Of a stretch of 64,000 bases of DNA, positions 25,219 to 35,900 are shown in pieces. Below the pieces are notes generated by a model. That model was given only the letters and a program-made list of their open reading frames with translations, did no database searches and was not told the DNA's origin. This DNA is from Pseudosulfitobacter pseudonitzschiae. Its GTDB lineage: Bacteria > Pseudomonadota > Alphaproteobacteria > Rhodobacterales > Rhodobacteraceae. Both the position numbers and the translations under genes were made by a program. The stretch is taken from NCBI RefSeq assembly GCF_002222635.1, contig NZ_CP022415.1, positions 2,480,001 to 2,544,000 on the forward strand, given 5' to 3'. Position 1 is the stretch's first letter. Every line of letters starts with the position of its first letter.

Positions 25219-25827
25219 ACGCGATCCAAACTGGGCAGAGACCTGAGACTCGAACTCAGACGGTGCATCCTTGTCCCCCGCCAGAAACCGCTGAAGATAG
25301 AACCGAAAGGACGCATCCAGCATCAGATAGACCGACAGCGCCTGATCCGTCGGCTGGGCCAACCGGTCCAGCAACCGCACGACCAGCGCGATCATCGCGT
25401 CTTCGATTTCGGCCACGACTTCTTCGAAAGCCGGATCGAACATCGCTTGCGATCGTACATCATACCACAACCGGTGTGTTTCGGCGTCGCGGCGGATGGA
25501 CAGGGCAAGGCCCTTGATAAACAGCTCTGCCAGTTTCTCGGGCCCGTCGCTGGTTTGCACAATCGTATCCATCTGGGCCACAAACCCCGCCTTGTAGCGC
25601 CGGACACAAAAGCCGATCAGGTCGACCTTGTCCTCGAAATAATAGTGCAACGTCCCGACCGCGACGCCGGACAGCGCGGCGATGTCGCGCAGACTGGTGC
25701 GCGCATAGCCAAGCTGTTTGAGCGCGCTGATTGCGTGATCAGCCAGCTCTTCCTTTTTGCGCGTCCGCTTGGCGGATTTCGCACCGGCCTGCTGCGTCAG
25801 GCGTTCGATTTTATCGAGCTTGGTCAA
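25216..25827 (-). CDS. TetR-family regulator of the alcohol-oxidation operon
   Basis: This 203-residue repressor has its helix-turn-helix at about residues 27-70 (HAISALKQLGYARTSLRDIA, VAVGTLHYYFEDK). The start codon is TTG at 25827, supported by GAGG 7 bases upstream. It is the last gene of a four-gene operon (alkJ-like, alkK-like, ALDH, tetR), 19 bases behind ALDH. A perfect TGGACA-TC-TGTCCA palindrome at 30925 upstream of the first gene is the obvious candidate operator. The inducer is probably an alcohol-derived or acyl-CoA metabolite (inference). Confidence 0.85.
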   Translation of the reverse strand: MTKLDKIERLTQQAGAKSAKRTRKKEELADHAISALKQLGYARTSLRDIAALSGVAVGTLHYYFEDKVDLIGFCVRRYKAGFVAQMDTIVQTSDGPEKLAELFIKGLALSIRRDAETHRLWYDVRSQAMFDPAFEEVVAEIEDAMIALVVRLLDRLAQPTDQALSVYLMLDASFRFYLQRFLAGDKDAPSEFESQVSAQFGSR

Positions 25828-25846
25828 AAGCTTGCCTCACTGCCGC

Positions 25847-27577
25847 TCAGCCCCGCAAGGCGTTGATGAATATTCCAGGCAATTTAAACCAGCTTGGACT
25901 GTGTTGAAAGCGGGTCAAAAACTTGCCGACGACATGCTGGCGACGGTTGGTCACAAACCACGGCGGGCGCGGCAGCAATGTCATGCCGCCCGACAGCAAA
26001 TTGCGCGGAAAAGGGCGCCAAGGCGCTGTGATGACCACGCGTTCGGGCTTGTCGAACATGAATGTGTTGTGGACAAAGCCGATCCCGCTGGACACATCCT
26101 GCAAGGTGTGGCCAGGGAACGCACCCCAAGGGCAGGCCGTCGACAAAAACGCCAGACCGGTCCAAGCGTTGATCGCAATGGTGCCATAGTGCAACGCGCT
26201 GACGATCTCTTCGAACCGCTTGCGCCCGATCTGCCGGATCGTGGCGGGGTGGACCAATATGTTCGCGCCCAGCGTACCCGTCAGTGTGTCATTGGCATAG
26301 CGCACAGCCTCGACCAGATAGGCGGCGGGGTCGCTGCCCGCGATTTCATGCGTGGACAAGGCTGGGGCGAAAACCTCGTTGTTGGCAAACCAGTCGTCCG
26401 CATCCGCCGAAGCCACGATGCACGCGGGGGCCGCGCCACGGCTGAAGCGGTCGGCATCCGGCGCATGTTCGGCAAAAGACTGCATCCTGTCATCCGCGCC
26501 AGGGTAATAGGCCTGTCGCGCGTCCAGTTTTGCCATCACGTCCCGCAAATTGGCCAGCAGATTATCCTTTTGCGGCCAGTCGCGGGGCAGGATCAGCATC
26601 TGGCAAGCGACGCAGTTAAAACCTGAATTGTGCAGCTTCTGTGTGGCAAGATGTTCGGCCTGAAACGACAGGTCCGCTGCACTCCAGTTGCCGGGCACAA
26701 CGATGGTCGGGCAAACCGCCCCAAGTTCCGAGGTGATCGGCTTGTCGATCTTGGGCGTTCCCGCGCGCTTGTTGTCCGCGCCCTCTTGCCCCGCGCCCCA
26801 GACGATCATGTCATGCGAAGCTGCCGCGCCGGTGATGTGGATCTCGTCCACCTGCGGGTGGGTACAAAGATAGCTGCCCACCTCGGCCCCGCCCCGCACA
26901 ATCCGCAAAGCATCGCGGTCGATCAGCGGTTTCAGCGCCGCTTCAAGGTAATCTGTCAGGTAGTCGTTCACAGGGTTCATCTTGAGGATGACCACCTGAT
27001 GCTCGGAAAACAGCTTTTGAAACGCATCCAGTGGCGCGATCGAGGCGATGTTGCCCGCGCCCAATACCAGCGCGACCTTGCCGCGTCGCTGCGCGGGCGG
27101 GGTGTCATAGGCCTGTGCGGTATTGTCGGCCAGATTGACCTCGGTCACGTCGGGCTGCATCCACACATCCGCCGTCACGCCGGACAGCAGCAGCCGGTCC
27201 CAGATCGAATGTGGCATGACGCGTACCGCCAACTGGCCATTGGTGGTCTGCCGCATTGGCAGGCGGGACAGAAACGCCTTGCCCTCCATCTCTGACAGGG
27301 TCTGCATCAGGCCGTTGCATGCGGACATGACCGCATAGGGGCCAGAGGTCCATTCTTCCCCCACCAAAGGCGAGCCTGAAGGGATCAGTTTGTGCCGGGC
27401 AGCGGTTTCGGCCCAGCCTTCGGAAACGTCCAGCAGGCGGTCCTTGATCTCGGACAGGATCGCGATGCGTTCGGCATTGCCGGTGCGTGCCCAGGCATCC
27501 TTGCCTTTGGACAGTGCTGCCAGCGCGGTATCAAGGCCGCTGAAGTCGGGGCTGATCTCCTGTGCAATCTGGTTCAT
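25847..27577 (-). CDS. aldehyde dehydrogenase family protein
   Basis: This 576-residue NAD(P)-dependent dehydrogenase oxidises an aldehyde to the acid. The cofactor-binding VALVLGAGNIASIAP, the catalytic glutamate region TSELGAVCPTIVVP and the nucleophile in SGFNCVACQMLIL are present. It is longer than classical ALDHs (about 500 residues), with a long C-terminal tail ending FLTRFQHSPSWFKLPGIF. It overlaps the acyl-CoA ligase gene by ATGA and precedes the TetR gene. In context it should take the aldehyde from the GMC enzyme. Confidence 0.87.
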   Translation of the reverse strand: MNQIAQEISPDFSGLDTALAALSKGKDAWARTGNAERIAILSEIKDRLLDVSEGWAETAARHKLIPSGSPLVGEEWTSGPYAVMSACNGLMQTLSEMEGKAFLSRLPMRQTTNGQLAVRVMPHSIWDRLLLSGVTADVWMQPDVTEVNLADNTAQAYDTPPAQRRGKVALVLGAGNIASIAPLDAFQKLFSEHQVVILKMNPVNDYLTDYLEAALKPLIDRDALRIVRGGAEVGSYLCTHPQVDEIHITGAAASHDMIVWGAGQEGADNKRAGTPKIDKPITSELGAVCPTIVVPGNWSAADLSFQAEHLATQKLHNSGFNCVACQMLILPRDWPQKDNLLANLRDVMAKLDARQAYYPGADDRMQSFAEHAPDADRFSRGAAPACIVASADADDWFANNEVFAPALSTHEIAGSDPAAYLVEAVRYANDTLTGTLGANILVHPATIRQIGRKRFEEIVSALHYGTIAINAWTGLAFLSTACPWGAFPGHTLQDVSSGIGFVHNTFMFDKPERVVITAPWRPFPRNLLSGGMTLLPRPPWFVTNRRQHVVGKFLTRFQHSPSWFKLPGIFINALRG

Positions 27578-29220
27578 GCGTCAGTTCCGTCTATCAGCAC
27601 ATCGCCATAAATCTCGCGCAATTTGTTTTTCAACACCTTACCGGTTGCGCCGATAGGAAGTTCTTCGACAAAAATCACGCGATCCGGCACCTGCCAGCTT
27701 GCGACCTTGCCTTCGTAGGCAGCCAGAATGTCGACCTCGGACGGGTTAGTACCGGCCACCGGCACGGCCAGCACGATGGGGCGTTCGTCCCATTTTTTGT
27801 GGCGCGCGGCGATGGCTGCGGCGTTGGCGATCTGCGGGTGAGAGATGGCGATGTTCTCAAGCTCGACGGTCGAAATCCATTCGCCCCCCGATTTGATGAT
27901 GTCCTTGGACCGGTCGCGGATGATCATAAAGCCGTCCGCGTCGATGGTCGCTACATCGCCCGTGTCGAACCAGCCGTCCTCTGTCAGGGCCGACTTGTCC
28001 TGTCCGAAATAGCTTTCGACGATCCACAGGCCGCGAATTTGCAATTCGCCCTGTGTCTTGCCATCGCGGGGCAGCTCTGCTCCGGCATCATCCACGATGC
28101 GCAACTCGACTCCATAGGGCGGGCGACCCTGCCCTTCGCGCAAGCGCGCCTGTTCATCCACACCAAGGCTGGTGTGTTTTTGCAGCAGTTGGTTCAACGT
28201 GCCCAGCGGCGAAGTTTCGGTCATGCCCCAAGCGTGGATCAGATCCACATCGTATTTGTCGCGGAACTCGGCGATCATTGACGGCGGCAGTGCCGATCCG
28301 CCCACAACGGTACGCGTCATCGAGGCGGCGGTGCGTCCTGTCTTTTCCAGTCCGGCCAGCAGGCCCATCCAGATCGTCGGCACGCCCAAAGACAGCGTTA
28401 CCTGTTCCGCGTCAATCAACTTGGCAAGGCTTTCGCCATCCAGTTGCGGCCCCGGCAAAACCAGTTTCGCCCCGGCCTGCGCAGCAATATAGGGCACACC
28501 CCACGCATTGACGTGGAACATCGGCACCACAGGCATCACCACGTCACGCGCAGAGATTGCGATGCCGTCGGGCTGGTTGCCCGCGATGGAATGCAACACT
28601 GTCGAGCGGTGCGTATACTGAACTCCCTTGGGGTTGCCGGTGGTTCCCGATGTATAACACAGCGCGGCAGGCGCGTTTTCGTCCAGCACAGGCCAGCCAA
28701 AATCGGGGCTGCCGGTCTCGAGCAGTTCGTCGTAAAAAAGCAGCCCTTCGACCATATCCGCTGCTTCCTCGTCGCGTGGCCCCATCAGGATGAAATGGCG
28801 CACGGATTTCAGATGGGCACCCAGCTTTGCCGCGACGGGCAAAAAGGTCCGGTCAAGGAACATCACCTGATCTTCGGCATGGTTGATGATATAGATCATC
28901 TGCTCGGGCGTGAGGCGCGGGTTGATCGTGTGGGTCACCCGACCGCTGCCCGCCACGCCAAAATAAATCTCGAGATGGCGGCGGTTGTTCCATGCAATTG
29001 TCCCGCAGCGCGCACCGGCATCCACACCCAGTGCGTCCAACGCCGACGCCAGCCTGCGGGCATTCGCCCCGACCGTGCCCCAATTGGAGCGATCAACAGA
29101 GCCGTCGGTCTCGACCGACACAACCTCGGTGCCGCTGTGATAGATTTGTGCATGAGCGATCAGCGAGGAGATCGTCAGCGGTTGGGTCATCATTGTTCCG
29201 AACATAGTCTTCTCTTTCAT
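27574..29220 (-). CDS. medium-chain acyl-CoA ligase, AlkK-like
   Basis: This 548-residue AMP-forming ligase activates a fatty acid to its CoA thioester. The P-loop [43 protein letters not shown] and [14 protein letters not shown] motifs of the ANL family are all present. The whole protein, including the start [15 protein letters not shown], closely resembles Pseudomonas AlkK as I recall it. ATG 29220 overlaps the alkJ-like stop as ATGA; ATG 29205, behind AGAGAAG, is an alternative start. It is the third enzyme in an alcohol-to-acyl-CoA route. Confidence 0.87.
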   Translation of the reverse strand: MKEKTMFGTMMTQPLTISSLIAHAQIYHSGTEVVSVETDGSVDRSNWGTVGANARRLASALDALGVDAGARCGTIAWNNRRHLEIYFGVAGSGRVTHTINPRLTPEQMIYIINHAEDQVMFLDRTFLPVAAKLGAHLKSVRHFILMGPRDEEAADMVEGLLFYDELLETGSPDFGWPVLDENAPAALCYTSGTTGNPKGVQYTHRSTVLHSIAGNQPDGIAISARDVVMPVVPMFHVNAWGVPYIAAQAGAKLVLPGPQLDGESLAKLIDAEQVTLSLGVPTIWMGLLAGLEKTGRTAASMTRTVVGGSALPPSMIAEFRDKYDVDLIHAWGMTETSPLGTLNQLLQKHTSLGVDEQARLREGQGRPPYGVELRIVDDAGAELPRDGKTQGELQIRGLWIVESYFGQDKSALTEDGWFDTGDVATIDADGFMIIRDRSKDIIKSGGEWISTVELENIAISHPQIANAAAIAARHKKWDERPIVLAVPVAGTNPSEVDILAAYEGKVASWQVPDRVIFVEELPIGATGKVLKNKLREIYGDVLIDGTDA

Positions 29221-30863
29221 TGTGCTGCCACAGCTGCTGCATTGTCGCCCCGGATCATATCGGCGGCGCGTTCAGCGATCATGATGGTGGGGGCGTTTGT
29301 GTTGCCACCGATCAGCGTCGGCATGATCGAGGCATCAACCACCCGCAGCCCGTCGATCCCGCGCACACGCAGTTGCGGATCGACCACGGACATATCGTCA
29401 ACGCCCATCTTGCAGGTGCCCACAGGATGATAAATCGTATCGGCGCGGGCCCGAATATGGCGTTCCCATTCGGCATCGGTCATGTTGTCGGTCACGCCGA
29501 ACAGCTCTTTGTGACGGTATTTTTTCAGCGCTGGCGCTTGCAGGATTTCGCGTGCCATTTTCGCGCCCTTGATCAAAACCTCGAGATCACGCGGGTCGGA
29601 CAGAAATTTCGGGTCGATACCCGGTGCCGCCATCGGGTCGGTGCTTTCCAGAAACACCTCGCCCCGGCCATGCGGGCGCAAGACGCAGACGTGCAAACTG
29701 AAGCCATAGCCCAAATGCAGCTTGCGGGCGTGATCATCCACAATCGAGATCACAAAGTGCAACTGGATGTCGGGCCGGTCCAGCGCGGGGTCTGTCTTGA
29801 GAAAACCCGCCCCTTCGGCAAAGGGCGTGCCGATCATGCCGGTGCCGTCCTTGCGCCACTTCAGGATGTGTTTGATCAACCCGATGGTTCCGGCCATCCC
29901 AATCCCGAAATTGTCCGTATCTCTGGATTTGTAGGCGAGAATAAAGTCGAGGTGATCCTGAAGGTTTTTGCCGACGCCGGGCAGATCGTGGACAACCTCG
30001 ATCCCGTGGCGACGCACTTCTTTCTCGGGTCCGATTCCCGACAGCATCAAAAGCTGCGGCGAGTTGAAGGTTCCCCCCGCCAGCAGCACTTCGCGCTCTG
30101 CGCTGACCTGATGGTCTTGTCGCCCTTGGCGATAGGCGACACCGACCGCGCGTTTGCCTTCCATCACAATTCTGGTGGCATGCGCACCGGTGATGATGGT
30201 CAGGTTGCTGCGACTTTTCCGGATTGGATGCAGATAGGCAGCCGCTGCCGAGCATCGTTCGCCGTTCCGGGCTTTGTCGTGAAACTGGGTCACTTGGTAA
30301 AGACCCACGCCGTCGTTGTCGCCGGTGTTGAAATCCGCAACTTCGCGATGTTGGCATTCGATCGCCGCATCGACAAAGGCGCGGGTGATCGGGCGGGGTG
30401 ATTTCTGATTGGATACTTGCAACGGGCCTGATGCGCCGTGGTGATCATCTGCGCCGTTCTCGTTGTTTTCAGCCTTTTGAAAATAGGGCAGACAGTCGTC
30501 CCAGCCCCAGCCGTCACAGCCAAGTGCGGCCCAATCGTCATAGTCCGACTTGTGTCCGCGCACATAGAGCATTGCGTTGATCGCACTTGATCCGCCCAGC
30601 GCCTTGCCGCGCGGCTGGTATCCCCGGCGACCGTTCAATCCCGGTTGCGGTGTGGTCTGATAGGCCCAGTTGGAAATCTTGCCATAGCCCGGAAGCATCC
30701 CCACCGTTCCCGCAGGTGCGCGGATCAGGATGTGGTCGCCGTTTCCACCTGCTTCAAGAAGACAGACTTTGACCGACGGATCTTCACTCAATCGCGCGGC
30801 AAGGGTCGATCCTGCGGACCCTCCGCCGACAATGACATAGTCGAACGACTGTTGCGTTGGCAT
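29217..30863 (-). CDS. GMC-family alcohol dehydrogenase, AlkJ-like
   Basis: This 548-residue FAD enzyme has the N-terminal YVIVGGGSAGSTLAARL dinucleotide motif, the GMC signature RGKALGGSSAINAMLYVRGH (read in two parts) near residues 80-100, and GTFNSPQLLMLSGIG as the second signature. The C-terminus has IYHPVGTCKMG, with the catalytic histidine, and GNTNAPTIMIAE. It resembles AlkJ, which oxidises medium-chain alcohols and passes electrons to the quinone pool; choline dehydrogenase is a related alternative. GGGAGGA precedes ATG 30863. First gene of the operon. Confidence 0.86.
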   Translation of the reverse strand: MPTQQSFDYVIVGGGSAGSTLAARLSEDPSVKVCLLEAGGNGDHILIRAPAGTVGMLPGYGKISNWAYQTTPQPGLNGRRGYQPRGKALGGSSAINAMLYVRGHKSDYDDWAALGCDGWGWDDCLPYFQKAENNENGADDHHGASGPLQVSNQKSPRPITRAFVDAAIECQHREVADFNTGDNDGVGLYQVTQFHDKARNGERCSAAAAYLHPIRKSRSNLTIITGAHATRIVMEGKRAVGVAYRQGRQDHQVSAEREVLLAGGTFNSPQLLMLSGIGPEKEVRRHGIEVVHDLPGVGKNLQDHLDFILAYKSRDTDNFGIGMAGTIGLIKHILKWRKDGTGMIGTPFAEGAGFLKTDPALDRPDIQLHFVISIVDDHARKLHLGYGFSLHVCVLRPHGRGEVFLESTDPMAAPGIDPKFLSDPRDLEVLIKGAKMAREILQAPALKKYRHKELFGVTDNMTDAEWERHIRARADTIYHPVGTCKMGVDDMSVVDPQLRVRGIDGLRVVDASIMPTLIGGNTNAPTIMIAERAADMIRGDNAAAVAAQ

Positions 30864-30924
30864 GTTGATTTCCTCCCTTAGAGCGGCGCCTCCCAGTGCC
30901 GGTAAGAAAATTGGACAACTATTT

Positions 30925-30938
30925 TGGACATCTGTCCA
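30925..30938 (-). promoter_or_regulatory. operator palindrome upstream of the alkJ-like operon
   Basis: TGGACA-TC-TGTCCA is a perfect inverted repeat 62 bases before the GMC gene start, with an additional TTGGACA half-site at 30911-30917. Its symmetry and place fit binding by the TetR regulator encoded at the end of the operon. Confidence 0.6.
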
Positions 30939-31022
30939 GTAAAAAATTACTGGCACCGCAGGCTCTCAGATGCGGCGGTAGGCTCGGCGTGGGCTGTCAC
31001 AATGGCGGCTAGGCTCGTTGAT

Positions 31023-31316
31023 CTATCCGTATCTGGCGCGCTGGCTCGGATCGGCAACGCTGCCCACAATCAGCTGGATAACTCCGGCGGCCAGATCATA
31101 GTCTTCATGCAGCCGTGCGCGCAGCATTGATGGTGGCGGCGTTGCCACCCGGGACGATCGCCCGATGTCGCAATCGCCAAAGACAACGACGCCAAAGCCC
31201 TTGGCAGTCAGCCGGTCGATCATGCCGGTCGGCCAAAAGGTCAGTTGCAACCCCAGCCCCGCAAAACTGTCTTCGCCCTCGAAAACCGGACGGTGGGCGG
31301 TGGGCGTGTTTATCAT
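31023..31316 (-). pseudogene. remnant of an alpha/beta hydrolase gene
   Basis: This open frame of 97 codons contains TFWPTGMIDRLTAKGFGVVVFG, read in parts, then DIGRSSRV, PPSMLRARL and HEDYDLAAGV. These are the segments found between the first strands of alpha/beta hydrolases (canonical FDNRDIGRSS). The nucleophile elbow and the whole catalytic core are missing: the frame ends shortly after DLAAGV. The expected start also looks disturbed, and the canonical NR of DNRD is replaced by DC. I read it as a truncated gene between two intact operons. A short orphan domain is a less likely alternative. Confidence 0.5.
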
Positions 31317-31434
31317 CGTGATAAACTGTGGTCCCGAATTGCCAACGGCAGGTCATCTTGCGCCGCCCAACCATTCACGCCCCTCAAGGATTGCCCAGCT
31401 TTTGTCGGGGCACATCATGCGGCGCAAATAGCAT

Positions 31435-32001
31435 TCAGGCACGCCCCGCTGTGCCAGACAGGCCCAACGGATCAATTCCCAGCGATTTCAATGCGTTTTG
31501 CCATTTTTGAGTGTTGTCACCAAAGACCAGATCACTGCGGGCATCGCAGGTCAGCCAGCCGTTGGCCAGAATTTCCTGTTCCAACTGCCCCGGCCCCCAA
31601 CCGGCATAGCCCAGCATCATCAGTACCTGCGCGGGGCCGGCACCACGCCCGATGTCTTCCAGAATGTCCTGTGTCGCCGTCATGCCAAAACCGTCGCCGA
31701 TTTGCAGTGTTTGCAGTTGAGAAGTGTAGTCGCCCGAATGCAGCACAAATCCCCGCGCCGTCTCGACCGGACCACCGAAATGAACCGGCATCTGCCGTAC
31801 CTGTGGCATCACGTTGATGTCCAGCTGTTCCAGAACCTCGCCCAGCGCCAGATCCTGCGCAGGCTTGTTAACGATCAGGCCCATCGCACCTTTGGCCGAA
31901 TGTTCGCACAGGAACACCACCGAATGATCAAACCGCATGTCGCCCATACCCGGCATCGCCAGCAATAGCTTGCCCGTCAGTTCCATGCCTTGATCCGTCA
32001 T
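31435..32001 (-). CDS. YqgE/AlgH family (UPF0301) protein
   Basis: This 188-residue protein starts [23 protein letters not shown] and contains [31 protein letters not shown], and the [14 protein letters not shown] signature. These define the UPF0301 family, whose molecular function is not settled. The start at 32001 is within reach of GGGAC; the longer frame upstream has no support. It is divergent from the DsbD-N-like exported protein over 146 bases. That pairing recurs in rhodobacteria as far as I recall. Confidence 0.88.
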   Translation of the reverse strand: MTDQGMELTGKLLLAMPGMGDMRFDHSVVFLCEHSAKGAMGLIVNKPAQDLALGEVLEQLDINVMPQVRQMPVHFGGPVETARGFVLHSGDYTSQLQTLQIGDGFGMTATQDILEDIGRGAGPAQVLMMLGYAGWGPGQLEQEILANGWLTCDARSDLVFGDNTQKWQNALKSLGIDPLGLSGTAGRA

Positions 32002-32147
32002 TGCCGTCCCGCTTTTGTCTGAACCGTTCCTTCCAGAATGGGCATGGTGTGGCCTGCGCGCAAGGGGCAGTGCCCCGCCTTGGGCCGAAACAAAGGCTGA
32101 TGAAAACGTGACTTGGCTTTGTGCCCTGCTCAGGTCACAAATCGCGC

Positions 32148-32966
32148 ATGATCCATACCCGTTCATTCCTTGCCGCCCTGCTGCTGGCCCCGTTGGCCGC
32201 ATTTTTTGGCGCGCCCCCCGTTGTGGCACAAGACGATGTAATTACCGGTCGGGTCATTCAGGGCTGGACACTGCCCGACGGGCGCTTGGTTGCTGGGATT
32301 GATCTTCAGTTGAAGCAGGGTTGGAAAACCTATTGGCGCAGCCCTGGCGATGCAGGCATTCCGCCGCAATTCGACTGGAGCCGTGCGCGCAATGTGGGCA
32401 GCGTGGCAATCACGTGGCCTACGCCGCATGTGTTCCAACAAAACGGTATGCGTTCGATTGGCTATAAGGGTCACGTAGTGATCCCGCTGCACATCCAGCC
32501 AAGGTCAGTAGGGCGCCCCGTGCGCCTGCGCGGCGAGATGGATTTGGGTGTGTGCTCGGACGTCTGTGTGCCGCACCGGATCGACTTTGACACCACATTG
32601 GATGCTGCGGCGTCCACCCCTGTGCCAGCACTGGCCGCCGCACTGGCCCAAGCACCGTTTTCACGCCGCGAAGCAGGCGTCGTTGCGGCCACATGTGCCC
32701 TTCGGCCCCTCACAAACGGTATGGAAGTGACCGTGCGCGTTCAAATGCCATCCTCGGGGGGTGCCGAAGTTGCGGTAATCGAGCCCAACATTCCGGATGT
32801 CTGGACCTCCGAGGCCGAAACCAACCGCAGCGGCAACTGGTTGAGCGCCACATCGCAGATGATGCATACCAGCGGACGCCCCTTTGCGGTCAACCGCAGC
32901 GCCATGCGCATCACCGTTCTGGGCAGCAGACATGCGGTCGATATTCAGGGCTGCACTGCAGACTGA
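32148..32966 (+). CDS. exported protein with DsbD N-terminal-like domain
   Basis: This 272-residue secreted protein has a signal peptide ([21 protein letters not shown], read in parts, cleavage near AQDD). The mature part resembles the periplasmic alpha domain of DsbD ([32 protein letters not shown]). It keeps one cysteine pair in GVCSDVCVP (C-x3-C) plus isolated C-terminal cysteines. The DsbD membrane and thioredoxin domains are missing, so electrons must come from another protein such as CcdA. A role in periplasmic thiol exchange or cytochrome maturation is inferred. Confidence 0.8.
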   Translation: MIHTRSFLAALLLAPLAAFFGAPPVVAQDDVITGRVIQGWTLPDGRLVAGIDLQLKQGWKTYWRSPGDAGIPPQFDWSRARNVGSVAITWPTPHVFQQNGMRSIGYKGHVVIPLHIQPRSVGRPVRLRGEMDLGVCSDVCVPHRIDFDTTLDAAASTPVPALAAALAQAPFSRREAGVVAATCALRPLTNGMEVTVRVQMPSSGGAEVAVIEPNIPDVWTSEAETNRSGNWLSATSQMMHTSGRPFAVNRSAMRITVLGSRHAVDIQGCTAD

Positions 32967-32970
32967 GACA

Positions 32971-35900
32971 TCAGGCCGTGCGGCGCATCCGCACCAGCTG
33001 ATAGCCCAACGCCGCCAGCACATAGACCAGCGCCACAGCCCCCAACAGACCCACGGCAAACAGTACCAGCGCGGCCGACCACGGTGACAGCGCCGCCACC
33101 GCAGGCCACAGCGGGGTCAATGCCGTCCAAAGCGCGCCTGTCACCAAGACATAGCCCAGCGTCGCGGCCCCCCACGCCAGCACCGCCAGCCACAGCGGCA
33201 CCAATACCAGTTGCAGCCCACGTGCACGCATCCCGCGCCGCATCGCCCGCACCTGGCGCGCCACGTCGTGTTGCGCCGCCAACAGCGCGGGCACCACCAG
33301 CAGCACCAGCACCATGCCAAAACCCAGACCATAGACCAGCGTGATCACCGTGGGCTTTAGAAACTGCGCATCCTGCGATTGCTCGTAAAGCAACGGCGCC
33401 ATGCCCAGAACCGTGGTCAACGTGGTCAGCATCACAGGCCGCAAGCGGTCCGCCGCGCCGTCGATGATCGACGGGATCAACCCGCGCTCGGCTGCGTATT
33501 CATCGATGGTGGTAACCAGAACGATGGAATCGTTGATGATGATTCCCGTCATCCCCAACAGGCCAACCACGGTGAACATACTTAGCGGCACGCCCCACAG
33601 CACATGGCCATAGATCGCGCCCACCAACCCGAAGGGGATCACGGCCATCACCACAATGGGCCGCGTCCAACTGGCAAAGACCCATGACAGCACCAGATAG
33701 ATGCCCGTCAGGCACAGGATCAGCCCCAGCAGCGCATCACTTAGAAAGCTGTCTTCCTGTTCGCTCAGACCAGACAGGCGAAACTCGACCTGCCGTTCGG
33801 ATGCGATGCGCGGCAGGATGTCGGTTTCAAGTGCGCGATTGATCTCGGCAGCGCGTGCGGGGTCGTCTTCTGATATGTCACCAGTGACCGAAATCAGCCG
33901 GATGCCATTCTCGCGGCGCACGGTGGAAAATCCGGTGCGACGGGTGACGCTGACGATATCAGCCAGCGGCACATAGGTGCCTGCGGTGGTGCGCAACTGG
34001 GTGCGTTCCAGAAAATCCGCCGTCAATTCGTTCTCGGGCAGTTCGACGCGGATCGTGGCGCTGCGCGGTCCGTCGGGAAAGGTCGCAGCTTCGATGCCAT
34101 TCAGCCGGTTGCGCAGCGCACGCCCCAGCATGTCGATGGTAAAGCCCAACGCCTGCCCCTGCGCCGTCAGGTCCAGGATCAGTTCTTCCTTGTCATAGGT
34201 CAGATTGTCTTCGACTGCGCTGACCTCTGGATATTGCAGCATCGCGCGTTTCAAATCTTCGGATGCGGCTTTGAGCACATCGGTGCTGGCTCCAAAAAAC
34301 TGCACATCCAGCGCATCACCGCCCGGACCCGACCGCGAGCCGCGAAAGCTGACGGTTTCGGCCAACGGATGTGCCACCACGGCTTCTTGCAACTCTGCGA
34401 CAAAGGCAAAGGATGAATAGGGCCGCAAATCCGCATCGATCAGTTCGATCGAGATGCCACCCAACTGGTCGGGATCCTTGGTGTCGGCCCCTGCCAACCC
34501 GCGCCCGCCATTGCCCCCGATTTCAGCGATCACATAGTCCAGCGGATTACGGCCAAAGCGCTCTTCATAGGATTTACCCAAAGCTTCGGTGGCGCGCTGC
34601 ATCTCGCGCATCATCTCGATCGTGTCTGCGCGCGTGGCCCCTTCGGCCATCGCAAAGTTGCCAGTGACTGTCCCGCGCTCGGGCGAGTTGAAAAAGCGCC
34701 ATTGCACCTCGCCGGCGATGAACAGCGAAATCTGGCTGGCAAGGATCGCCAGAACGCCGGCCAGAACCACATAGCGGGCCACGATCACTCCTGCCATGAA
34801 CGGGCGAAACAGCTTGTCGCGCAGCCATTCAAAGCCGCGGTTCACGATCTTCGACGGCAGGTCGATGCCCGCTGTGCCGATGCGCTGCACCACGACAGCC
34901 TTGGCACGACGCGGCAGCAACAAAAACACCAGCGCGCAGGCAGCAAGCGTATAGGCAGCCACGCGCAGCCCCTCCCAGAGGATGGCGGCCCAAAGCCCGT
35001 CTTCGGGCTTGGTGATCAGCGCCCAGACCAATATCGCACCACCGCCGATAAACACTGCCCCCGTGACCAGTCCGACGGCCAGCTTGCCCAGACTGAACTG
35101 CGACTGCCCGTCAGGACGGATCGCATGCGACATATGGTGCGGCAGGATCAGGAAGCATTCAATCAGCGAGGCGATCAACACCACGATCACCGTATAGGGA
35201 ATGTCGCGGATCAGATCGCCAAAGCGCCCGCCCACAACCACCAGCCCAAAGAATGCAATCACCGTGGTCAACGTCGCGGCAAAGACCGGCATCGCCATGC
35301 GCTGCGCGGCGGTTTCGGCGGCGACAACGGGGGATTCACCATAGTGACGGGCGCGGTGGTCCGCGTGTTCGCCCACCACAATCGCGTCGTCCACTACGAT
35401 GCCCAGCGTGATTATCAGCCCGAAAAGCGAAATCATGTTGATGGTAAGACCACCCACATACATCAGCGCGATCGCGGCCATCATTGCCACGGGTATCCCC
35501 GCCGCAACCCAGATCGCAGTGCGCGCATTCAGAAACAGGAACAACAGCGCCACGACCAGCATCAGCCCCACCAGACCATTGTCAATCAACAGGTCCAGCC
35601 GCCCCGAGATCGCCTCGGCGCGAGTTCGGATCAGTTCGACCGTGACGGCAGGAGGCAGCGTCGCCTGAAGCGCCTCGGCCACCTCCTCGACGCGGTGCTG
35701 GATGGCGATGGCGTCGCCCCTGTCGGTGCGGTCCACCCGAACCGACACCGCAGGATCAGGGCCGACAAAATAGGTGCGCGACCGGTCAATCCCGCGCTGT
35801 TCCACCCGCGCAATATCACCAACAGTCAGCTTTGATCCATCGGGATTCGAGCGCAAAACAATGCCGCTGATCTCTTGTGCGCTGCGCTTTTCGGTGCCGG

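Noticed and set aside
34702-35835. 377-codon open frame on the + strand
   Set aside because: Antisense to the RND permease, with repetitive His/Asp/Gln composition and no recognisable domain.
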